Assembly (NCBI GenBank): GCA_938041635.1
Contig: CALIAD010000017.1
Location: 1 to 9,643, forward strand
Direction of reading: 5' to 3'
DNA from: an uncultured Atopobium sp.
GTDB lineage: Bacteria > Actinomycetota > Coriobacteriia > Coriobacteriales > Atopobiaceae
Length of the DNA: 9,643 nucleotides
The number at the start of each line of letters is the position of its first letter. The first letter of the stretch is position 1. Positions 1 to 5,392 of the stretch are shown one piece after another. The notes beneath the pieces were generated by a model that saw only the letters and a list, made by a program, of their open reading frames with translations, was not told the origin of the DNA and ran no database searches. Position numbers and translations under genes: made by a program.

Positions 1-429
1 GTTAAGGGAGCATTTGAGCCAAATAAACTGCTGATAGATAAGGCAATTGGAAAAGATCGGCATAATGCTCAGAAGATGAGAATTTCAGCCACAGGCAAAT
101 CATCTCAAACAGAGGTGCGCCTCATTAAGGTTGCATCGTCTGCACAAGGTCAAACTCACAGCTTGTTACTGGTCAATTTGCTGACGGGAAGAAAGCATCA
201 AATTAGAGTGCATCTCTCGTCACTTGGGTTTCCCCTGATAGGAGATACGCTCTATGGAGGCGTGTCTTCTTTGCAGCGTGGAGCAAAAAAGAAGCATAGG
301 CCGCAGCCGTTAATGCTCCATGCATATCGCGTTGGATTTATTCATCCAGTGACGGGCGCAAAAATTGTGATTAAAACGGATATTCCAGAGCGATTTTCTT
401 ATTTTGGTGTCACCGAGGTGGACTTATAG
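1..429 (+). CDS. RluA-family RNA pseudouridine synthase, C-terminal part (5' end outside window)
   Basis: The reading frame is open from base 1 to the TAG at 427-429, giving 142 visible residues with no start in the window. Enzymes of this family convert uridine to pseudouridine in rRNA or tRNA in the cytoplasm. The visible part has the family's C-terminal hallmarks: a DRHNAQKM segment (about residues 19-26), matching the 'R..kM' block, then TGRKHQIRVHLSSLG followed by PLIGDTLYGG, which matches the TGRxHQIRvH...G.PivGD..Y signature. The catalytic Asp lies in the HRLD-type motif, which should be upstream of base 1 and cannot be checked. An internal ATG at base 76 is not the real start, because conserved family sequence precedes it. 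I cannot tell RluA, RluC, RluD or a tRNA-specific member apart from this fragment. No clear terminator follows before the hydrogenase gene. Confidence 0.9.
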   Translation, partial: VKGAFEPNKLLIDKAIGKDRHNAQKMRISATGKSSQTEVRLIKVASSAQGQTHSLLLVNLLTGRKHQIRVHLSSLGFPLIGDTLYGGVSSLQRGAKKKHRPQPLMLHAYRVGFIHPVTGAKIVIKTDIPERFSYFGVTEVDL

Positions 430-500
430 TACATACTTTGTGATAGAGACATACATTCATTTTGTGCGGATACGTTACCCAGACGTGCATAAAGTGAACG

Positions 501-506
501 AGGAGG
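501..506 (+). promoter_or_regulatory. Strong Shine-Dalgarno site of the hydrogenase gene
   Basis: AGGAGG followed by GGGA sits 7 nt upstream of the ATG at 514 and fixes the start. The 84-nt gap after the upstream stop shows no convincing sigma-70 promoter. A TTGTGA-like hexamer at 438-443 has no good -10 partner. Confidence 0.85.
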
Positions 507-513
507 GGGAGAA

Positions 514-2109
514 ATGCCTGGCACAATGCGAGGTGTCTATACCAACCTGACTGAAATCCGCAGGAAGGTATTTAAAGAAGTTTCAACGCTTGCGTATGAA
601 AAAGCAGATAAGAGCGTTGATGAAATTGCTCGCCAGATGGAAGAGCTGCCTTACAAGATTATTCCTGGTGATATTGCTACGTATCGTGAGAGCGTCTTCT
701 TGGAGCGCGCTATTGTTGGCGAGCGCATTCGCATGACTATGGGCATGCCTATGCAGGGCGTGGATCAGCCAGAAAAAATTTCTGACGGCCTAGAAGAGGC
801 CTCTCGACCTGAGGTTTATTACCAGCCACCGCTGATTAACATCGTTAAGTTTGCGTGTAACGCCTGCGAGGACAACGTGTATCGCGTTACCAACGCGTGC
901 CAAGGTTGTCTTGCGCACCCTTGTCGAGAGATTTGTCCTAAAGAGGCAATTAGCTTCGTAGACAAAAAGGCATACATTGACCAGGAGAAGTGCATTCAGT
1001 GTGGCATGTGCTTCAAGGTCTGCCCTTACCAGGCAATTCATCACCACGTACGTCCTTGTGCAGCCGCTTGCGGTATGGATGCTATTGGTTCTGATGAGCA
1101 TGGTCGTGCAGATATTGATTACGAGAAGTGCGTATCTTGTGGCCAGTGTCTGGTCAACTGCCCCTTTGGCGCAATTGCCGATAAGAGCCAGATTTTCCAG
1201 GTAATTCAGGCTATCAATGAGGGTTACACCGTTGTTCCGATTGTGGCTCCTTCGTTTGTTGGTCAGTTTGGCAAGGGTAGCGTTGGTCGTCTTCGTGAGG
1301 CATTCAAGGAGATGGGATTCGCCGAGGTAGAAGAGGTAGCAACCGGTGCTGACCTCTGTACTGTTCAGGAAGCAGAAGACTTTGTCAAAGAAGTCCCAGA
1401 GAAGCTTCCCTTTATGGGAACAAGCTGCTGCCCTTCCTGGTCTGCAATGGCTAAAAAAGAGCATCCAGAGCATGCTGATGCTATCTCTATGGCACTCACC
1501 CCAATGGTTTTGACTGCTCGTCTGGTAAGAAAACAAAATCCAGAGTCCAAGATTGTCTTTATTGGACCATGCACCGCTAAGAAACTTGAGGCACTGCGTC
1601 GCTCCGTTAAGTCCGAGGTCGATTTTGTTCTGACCTTTGAGGAGCTTGCAGGAATGATGGAGTCTAAGGGCATTGACTACACCAAGCTTGATGATGACAA
1701 CTCCGACTTTGAAAACGCCTCCCATGACGGTCGCGCCTTTGCAGTTGCTGGCGGCGTAGCAGGTGCCGTAGTAAACGTCATCCACCAGAAGTACCCTGAT
1801 AAAGAAGTACCTATCATGGCTGTTGATGGCCTTGCTGAGTGCCGAGCCATGCTCAAGGATGCTGTTAAGGGTAAATATCCAGGTTATCTTCTTGAGGGTA
1901 TGGCTTGTCCAGGAGGATGCGTTGGTGGCGCTGGCACCCTGAGTGCCGTTAACCGTGCAGCCGCAGCAGTTAAGCGTTACGCAAAGACCGCTTCTTCTGA
2001 GCTGGCTTCTGCGAATAAATACAACGATCTTATTTCAGAGCTTGCAGGCACCGTTTCTGCTGAGGTTGAGATTGCCGAGGTTCTTGAGGTTCAGAAGCCT
2101 GTTGAGTAG
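514..2109 (+). CDS. Monomeric [FeFe] hydrogenase with multiple [4Fe-4S] clusters, probably group B
   Basis: The 531-residue cytoplasmic enzyme should interconvert protons and H2, with ferredoxin as likely electron partner. An N-terminal region of about 110 residues is followed by sixteen cysteines at 115-216: CNAC (115-118), a C129-x2-C-x4-C-x3-C141 group, two classical CxxCxxCxxxCP sites (160-170 and 206-216) and C182/C186. That is enough for up to four [4Fe-4S] clusters. The H-cluster domain has all three motifs: L1 TSCCPSW (303-309), L2 GPCTAKKLE (351-359) and L3 EGMACPGGCVGGAG (461-474). By family analogy C305 is the proton-relay cysteine, and C306, C353, C465 and C469 are ligands. E286 and D289 align with the acidic proton-path residues of clostridial CpI. 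L2 has GPC where group A enzymes have MPC; with the N-terminal pattern this suggests group B (B1/B3-like). The maturases HydE, HydF and HydG are not in the window. The last 40 residues are an Ala/Glu-rich tail past the core. The gene stands alone and ends at a strong terminator. Confidence 0.93.
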   Translation: MPGTMRGVYTNLTEIRRKVFKEVSTLAYEKADKSVDEIARQMEELPYKIIPGDIATYRESVFLERAIVGERIRMTMGMPMQGVDQPEKISDGLEEASRPEVYYQPPLINIVKFACNACEDNVYRVTNACQGCLAHPCREICPKEAISFVDKKAYIDQEKCIQCGMCFKVCPYQAIHHHVRPCAAACGMDAIGSDEHGRADIDYEKCVSCGQCLVNCPFGAIADKSQIFQVIQAINEGYTVVPIVAPSFVGQFGKGSVGRLREAFKEMGFAEVEEVATGADLCTVQEAEDFVKEVPEKLPFMGTSCCPSWSAMAKKEHPEHADAISMALTPMVLTARLVRKQNPESKIVFIGPCTAKKLEALRRSVKSEVDFVLTFEELAGMMESKGIDYTKLDDDNSDFENASHDGRAFAVAGGVAGAVVNVIHQKYPDKEVPIMAVDGLAECRAMLKDAVKGKYPGYLLEGMACPGGCVGGAGTLSAVNRAAAAVKRYAKTASSELASANKYNDLISELAGTVSAEVEIAEVLEVQKPVE

Positions 2110-2132
2110 TCACGCTCTCTCAAATTAAACGT

Positions 2133-2163
2133 AAAACGCCGGTGCACTGCATCGGCGTTTTTT
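2133..2163 (+). terminator. Intrinsic terminator of the hydrogenase gene
   Basis: AAAACGCCGGTGC (2133-2145) pairs with GCATCGGCGTTTT (2149-2161) around a 3-nt loop, giving a 13-bp stem with a single G-U pair. The stem ends in a run of six T (2158-2163). It lies 24 nt after the TAG of the hydrogenase gene. Confidence 0.93.
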
Positions 2164-2202
2164 ATAAGGAACGTAGATTAATAAGGTAACCTACCAGGTA
2201 AT

Positions 2203-2231
2203 AAAAAAGGACCTGCGTTAACAGGTCCTTT
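2203..2231 (-). terminator. Intrinsic terminator of the 102-residue minus-strand gene
   Basis: A perfect 10-bp stem (AAAGGACCTG 2206-2215 with CAGGTCCTTT 2222-2231, 6-nt loop) is followed, read on the minus strand, by TTTTTT (complement of 2203-2208). The T-run is only on the minus-strand 3' side, so it serves the gene ending at 2277. It faces the plus-strand terminator 40 nt away, insulating the convergent units. Confidence 0.88.
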
Positions 2232-2276
2232 AAGTTTTAGCTGAGAGACAATCAACAAAATGTTGATTATTTTGAA

Positions 2277-2585
2277 TTACTCAGATTTTTCGTTCTTCAT
2301 GGATGCATAGAACGTTGCATGTGCAAAAACGTCTTTAATGGTTTTTCCATTAATAAATGGAAGAGCGAGAAATTCGTCTACCGTTGGAACTAGTTCAGAA
2401 CAATCTACAAAGTGGTTTTTTGAGTTTCTGATACTGGTGTCTTGAGCTCTCCATGCCTCAAAATTGACATCAGTGAGGTAATAAACCTGGTGTCCGACTT
2501 GCATGTACACAGAGTGATTACTGTGCAGGTACTCTACCAGGTCCTCGTAAGAAATCTGGAGAACCTCAGAACTTTTCTTGCCCAT
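2277..2585 (-). CDS. Conserved-looking small protein of unknown function (102 aa)
   Basis: I do not recognise this protein. It has 102 residues, no signal peptide and no membrane segment, so it is probably cytoplasmic. A short helix-prone stretch (about 8-22, VLQISYEDLVEYLHS) precedes an aromatic, strand-like block (about 26-46) with a YYLTDVN...WRAQDT pattern. A region around HFVDCSELVPTVDEFLALPF (58-77) and a C-terminal segment with GKTIKDVF follow. There is a single cysteine (C62). It is supported as a real gene by a ribosome binding site (AAGGA in minus sense, 2593-2597, 7 nt before the ATG), its own minus-strand terminator, and codon and base composition like the neighbouring genes. It is convergent with the hydrogenase gene and 163 nt downstream of the phosphatase gene. 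Its neighbours do not reveal its role. The DCSELVPT region may be the conserved core, but that is only an impression. Confidence 0.78.
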   Translation of the reverse strand: MGKKSSEVLQISYEDLVEYLHSNHSVYMQVGHQVYYLTDVNFEAWRAQDTSIRNSKNHFVDCSELVPTVDEFLALPFINGKTIKDVFAHATFYASMKNEKSE

Positions 2586-2592
2586 GATGCAA

Positions 2593-2644
2593 TCCTTTCC
2601 ACGTCGCTTGCGCGCAAATTATGGACGCACTTTTATAGACTATA
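2593..2644 (-). promoter_or_regulatory. Leader and possible promoter of the 102-residue gene
   Basis: Read on the minus strand there is a TATAGT -10-like hexamer (complement of 2639-2644), a perfect 10-bp palindrome TTGCGCGCAA (2608-2617) in the presumed 5' UTR, and the AAGGA ribosome binding site (2593-2597). The -35 region is weak: no TTGACA-like hexamer lies at 16-18 nt. A GAATA-cgct-TATTC inverted repeat (2654-2667) sits just upstream of the -10. The ribosome site is solid and the promoter call is tentative. Confidence 0.4.
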
Positions 2645-2748
2645 CCGCCCTCAGAATACGCTTATTCAGATGAATTGAGAGGCATAGGCAAGCGGACGTT
2701 TTTTCTCGCTCAACGGCAATGAACGGATGGTTGCAATTTTTAGTGCTA

Positions 2749-3399
2749 CTATTTGAGAATTTCTTGCACCATCTCATCTGCAGTATTGCAGAGTATGGTG
2801 GCACCTGCAGCTAGAAGCGTTTCTTTATCCCTAAATCCCCAGGTAACACTAATGCAAGGCATGCCACTGTTGCGTGCTGTTGCAACATCAACCTCAGAGT
2901 CTCCAATATAGACAGCGTCTTGAGGGTCAACACCAATTTGAGCAAGGGCGTAATGGACAGGCTCGGCATCAGGCTTTCTTTTAAGGTCATCTCGCTGGCC
3001 CAGCGCAAAGTCAAATCTACCTGGGAAGAAATTGCTCATTAAATCTGCTATGGCAAAGTCTGGCTTGTTTGAGACAACGGCACACTTAACGCCTGCAGCC
3101 CTAAGCGTATCAACCGCATCAAGTATGCCGGGATAAGGAGCTGTGTTATCCAAGCTATGGTCAGCGTAGTGCTCTTTAAAACACGCAAGTACACGCTGGT
3201 ATGTTTCATCATCGGTGCCTTTTGGCACGGCATCGCGGATAAGCTTTGCAACGCCGTTTCCTACCATTTGACGGACCTCATCAACGGTATAAGAAGGCAT
3301 ATTGAACTGCTCAAGAGCGTAATTTGTTGCCCAAGCAAGATCAACAATAGTGTTCAGAAGTGTTCCGTCTAGATCAAAAACGGCGGCTTTATAACTCAT
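2749..3399 (-). CDS. HAD-superfamily phosphatase, phosphoglycolate-phosphatase (Gph/PpaX) type
   Basis: This 216-residue cytoplasmic hydrolase matches the usual length of the family. All four HAD motifs are present. Motif I is DLDGT (9-13), with nucleophile D9 and acid/base D11. Motif II is VSN (109-111), with S110. Motif III is K142 in RKPDAEP. Motif IV is GDSEVD (166-171), supplying the Mg2+-binding acids D167 and D171. A helical C1-type cap lies between motifs I and II (about residues 16-85), typical of phosphoglycolate phosphatase, PpaX pyrophosphatase and beta-phosphoglucomutase relatives. The RKPDAEPVHYAL block and the YIGDSEVDVATARNSGM block fit Gph best, but substrate cannot be fixed from sequence. 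The start is supported by AAAGGAG (minus sense, 3405-3411), 5 nt upstream. No good terminator is visible at its end, so some transcripts may run into the 102-residue gene. It is transcribed divergently from the AT-rich ABC operon. Confidence 0.92.
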   Translation of the reverse strand: MSYKAAVFDLDGTLLNTIVDLAWATNYALEQFNMPSYTVDEVRQMVGNGVAKLIRDAVPKGTDDETYQRVLACFKEHYADHSLDNTAPYPGILDAVDTLRAAGVKCAVVSNKPDFAIADLMSNFFPGRFDFALGQRDDLKRKPDAEPVHYALAQIGVDPQDAVYIGDSEVDVATARNSGMPCISVTWGFRDKETLLAAGATILCNTADEMVQEILK

Positions 3400-3404
3400 T
3401 TGTA

Positions 3405-3464
3405 CTCCTTTTAATAAGGATACTAAAGACTACGTCTATAATAAGTTTAGTTTTATTTTGTCTA
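3405..3464 (-). promoter_or_regulatory. Probable promoter and ribosome binding site of the phosphatase gene
   Basis: On the minus strand, TAGACA (complement of 3459-3464; 5 of 6 matches to TTGACA) is followed after 18 nt by TATAGA (complement of 3435-3440), and then by the AAAGGAG ribosome site (3405-3411). The same DNA carries a perfect plus-strand TATAAT at 3437-3442, pointing toward the ABC operon but without a good -35. Divergent promoters may therefore overlap. Confidence 0.4.
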
Positions 3465-3501
3465 AAGAAAATGCTGTTTCGCTAGAAGACTGTCTAAGAA
3501 T
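3434..3501 (+). repeat. Three spaced GTCTA-type direct repeats between divergent genes
   Basis: GTCTATAATA (3434-3443), GTCTAAAGAA (3460-3469) and GTCTAAGAAT (3492-3501) share a GTCTAWRA-like core. They are spaced 26 and 32 nt start to start, the second about three helical turns. They overlap the predicted phosphatase promoter and precede the ABC operon start. They could be binding sites for a regulator, but AT-rich DNA makes chance similarity likely. Confidence 0.3.
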
Positions 3502-3533
3502 ACTCAAAAAGTATATAGAGAAGGAAAGATAGA

Positions 3534-4436
3534 ATGAAATCCATTAAATTTGATGATGTATCATATCATTATCATAATTCCGATAAAGGAATTCGGAACT
3601 TCTCTTTAGAAATCTCTAAAGGTGAATTTATAGCGGTAATTGGTAAGAATGGTGCAGGTAAATCAACTTTTTTGAATTTGGTTGCTGGACTATTAAAGAA
3701 GTATGACGGAAAAATTATTGTTGAAGAAGAGATACCCTTTAGAGATGTTGGAGTTTGTCTACAGAAACAATCAATCGATTGGTATTTAAATGTCTTTGAC
3801 AATGTGTACCTTGGTGCAAGATTAAGTGGGCAAACATCTAGCGATGCTAAGGAAAGTACTCATAAGATCATAAATTTTCTTGGATTGTCTGAGTTTGAAA
3901 AATCTTTACCTGATGGCTTATCTGGAGGACAACAGCAGCTCCTGCAGGTTGCAAGAGCGTTGGTTCATAAACCAAATTTTCTTATTCTTGATGAGCCAAC
4001 CTCCGGGCTGGATGTAATCAAAGGGGATAATTTATTTAAATATTTAAGAAAAGAATGTGATAACAGAAACTGTACAGTACTTGTTTCCTCACATGATCTT
4101 GGTTTATTGGAGGAGTATTGTGATCAGGTTTTATTAATAGAAGATGGCAAATTAAAATTTTTCGGCAAAATTTCCGACTTCTTTTTACAGTACTCTTATG
4201 AAAAAATAGCGCGAATTACTTTTGATGGATTGTTATCGCTTAACAATCAAAGTGATTTAATGTCTTGTTGCCCTTGTTCGATTGAAGAAAATGAAATAAC
4301 AATACGTGAAGATTATTTTCTTAAGCTGCCTGTTCTTATCGGTAAGTTACAGGAACTTGTTTCAATAAAAAATATTACTTTTAATAATTTGACACTGAGA
4401 CAAATAATTTTGGAAGGATCTGATAATGAATTTTAA
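3534..4436 (+). CDS. ABC transporter ATP-binding subunit, ABC-2 (DrrA/NatA-like) exporter type
   Basis: This 300-residue cytoplasmic ATPase should drive the permease encoded next. The nucleotide-binding domain (about 1-215) is complete: Walker A GKNGAGKST (37-45), Q-loop near Q77, signature LSGGQQQ (129-135), Walker B FLILDE with catalytic E154, D-loop SGLD (157-160) and switch H187. The remaining 85 residues form an accessory C-terminal region as in drug, bacteriocin or sodium exporters, with an unusual CCPC cluster (245-248) of unknown meaning. The ATG is preceded by AAGGA 8 nt upstream. The last 11 nt overlap the permease gene, indicating translational coupling. Base composition is far more AT-rich than that of the flanking genes, with many ATA, TTA and AGA codons, which suggests acquisition by transfer. 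The substrate is unknown; antimicrobial-peptide export or immunity is a family-level guess. Confidence 0.93.
   Translation: MKSIKFDDVSYHYHNSDKGIRNFSLEISKGEFIAVIGKNGAGKSTFLNLVAGLLKKYDGKIIVEEEIPFRDVGVCLQKQSIDWYLNVFDNVYLGARLSGQTSSDAKESTHKIINFLGLSEFEKSLPDGLSGGQQQLLQVARALVHKPNFLILDEPTSGLDVIKGDNLFKYLRKECDNRNCTVLVSSHDLGLLEEYCDQVLLIEDGKLKFFGKISDFFLQYSYEKIARITFDGLLSLNNQSDLMSCCPCSIEENEITIREDYFLKLPVLIGKLQELVSIKNITFNNLTLRQIILEGSDNEF
4412..4418 (+). promoter_or_regulatory. Ribosome binding site of the permease gene inside the ATPase gene
   Basis: GGAAGGA lies 7 nt before the ATG at 4426, within the ATPase coding sequence. It supports the 11-nt overlapping start. Confidence 0.75.
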
Positions 4437-5214
4437 AAAAGAAAGTTTTGGTCTTTCATCATTTGTCATCGTTGTAGAAACAGAGCTTAATGCACTTAAG
4501 TCAAATAAACACATAATATATAGCAGCTTATTGACTCCAATTTTGTATTATGTTTTTTACGCAATAGGAATTCAGTCAACATTTGGAGATATATATTTTC
4601 ATGGACAGTATATGTCCTTTTTGTCATTTGCATTTGCTGGCATTTTGATTATGTGCTTATTTCAACAAATGAATCAAAGTGTCTATAGGTTGGTTATAGA
4701 TAAGCGATGGAATATTTTGCCAATTAAACTTGAGAGTGGTATTAATCCTGAGTGTTATGTGTTGGGTATTTCAACACTTCCTTTTGTAGTAACACTACTT
4801 CAATTAATAATTCTTTTGGCTATTTCAATGATTACTGGTATGCGGATAAGTCTTTGGCAAGTTATTGGCATGTTTTTGTTGTTGTGTATTTTCATTGTAT
4901 TCTGGACATCAATTTTTTCCTGTATTGCATTGCTAATTAATGATTACAAACAGCGAGATTTTATTTTGGGTGTAGTAATGACGCCTTTGATTTTTGCCGC
5001 ACCACTATTTTATTCTCTTGATAATGCTCCTATGATTCTTCAAGTTATATCAAGATGTAATCCGCTAACATACCAGCTGGAATTAATAAGAGACGTAATG
5101 ATTGGATATTTTGACTGGGGATTACTGGTCTTTTTCTTAATAATCAGCATAATTGCATTGCTCTTTTCAGGAAGTGCACTAAAGAGAGTGGATTATACAA
5201 ATGAAGAGCATTAA
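4426..5214 (+). CDS. ABC-2 type transporter permease
   Basis: This 262-residue integral membrane protein is the expected partner of the preceding ATPase. Six hydrophobic segments can be seen, at about 29-50, 62-82, 110-137, 143-171, 178-200 and 231-250, the standard ABC-2 topology. The family's late motifs are present: a PLFY (193-196) just after transmembrane segment 5 and NPLTY followed by an E-x-I-R segment (212-222). The length equals that of DrrB-like single-domain permeases. The N-terminal 20 residues and the short charged tail are cytoplasmic by analogy. It is AT-rich like the ATPase gene, so the two probably arrived together. No further gene of the same composition is complete on either side, so the unit appears to consist of two genes. 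The substrate cannot be read from sequence, and no precursor-peptide gene lies adjacent. Confidence 0.92.
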   Translation: MNFKKESFGLSSFVIVVETELNALKSNKHIIYSSLLTPILYYVFYAIGIQSTFGDIYFHGQYMSFLSFAFAGILIMCLFQQMNQSVYRLVIDKRWNILPIKLESGINPECYVLGISTLPFVVTLLQLIILLAISMITGMRISLWQVIGMFLLLCIFIVFWTSIFSCIALLINDYKQRDFILGVVMTPLIFAAPLFYSLDNAPMILQVISRCNPLTYQLELIRDVMIGYFDWGLLVFFLIISIIALLFSGSALKRVDYTNEEH

Positions 5215-5310
5215 GACTCTTTTGCTTTATCAGCTCAGAGCGAAGAGATAATTAATTCAAATGATTAAAGTGCTCTAATTGAATAGGAGTACAATGTTTT
5301 ATCTATGAGC

Positions 5311-5335
5311 AAGAACGTGCCGTCTACACGTTTTT
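5311..5335 (+). terminator. Terminator-like hairpin between the ABC-2 operon and aspS
   Basis: AAGAACGTG (5311-5319) pairs with CACGTTTTT (5327-5335) around a 7-nt loop; the 9-bp stem has one G-U pair and a run of five T at its 3' edge. It lies 97 nt after the permease stop and 57 nt before the aspS ATG. It may simply end the ABC-2 transcript. No good promoter is visible between it and aspS, so it may instead lie in the aspS leader as an attenuator. The stem is modest, and part of the T-run lies in it. Confidence 0.55.
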
Positions 5336-5349
5336 GCCGTCTTGAAGGC

Positions 5350-5374
5350 GCTTTCCGATTTGGCACAGGGAAGC
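5350..5374 (+). other. aspS: Second hairpin in the aspS leader, just upstream of the ribosome binding site
   Basis: GCTTTCC (5350-5356) pairs with GGGAAGC (5368-5374), a 7-bp stem with one G-U pair. The 11-nt loop contains GGCAC (5362-5366). That pentamer is complementary to GTGCC (5317-5321) in the 5' arm and loop of the upstream hairpin, so the two structures could interact or compete. No T-box consensus is present. A functional role is inferred only. Confidence 0.3.
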
Positions 5375-5380
5375 AAAGAC

Positions 5381-5387
5381 GAAAGGA
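5381..5387 (+). promoter_or_regulatory. aspS: Ribosome binding site that decides the aspS start
   Basis: GAAAGGA lies 5 nt before the ATG at 5393. The longer in-frame TTG start at 5342 has no ribosome site, and the internal ATG at 5456 lacks one too, so 5393 is preferred. Confidence 0.7.
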
Positions 5388-5392
5388 TAACA

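Noticed and set aside
790..1785. 331-codon minus-strand open frame opposite the hydrogenase gene
   Set aside because: It is antisense to a gene with complete [FeFe] hydrogenase motifs; its translation is low-complexity, His/Cys/Leu-rich and resembles no family.
2250..2268. 8-bp inverted repeat AATCAACA/TGTTGATT just after the orphan gene
   Set aside because: AT-rich weak stem with no convincing T-run on either side; the perfect GC-richer hairpin at 2206-2231 is the better terminator.
5217..5247. Imperfect hairpin CTCTT...AAGAG directly after the permease stop
   Set aside because: The stem is interrupted and no T-run follows, so it is not supported as a terminator.
5342..5392. In-frame TTG start giving a 625-residue AspRS
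   Set aside because: TTG without a ribosome site, only a few nt after a terminator-like hairpin; ATG 5393 has GAAAGGA at proper spacing and gives a length closer to the family.
5215..5392. T-box riboswitch upstream of aspS
   Set aside because: No AGGGTGG-ACCGCG-type T-box core or specifier-loop architecture could be found.
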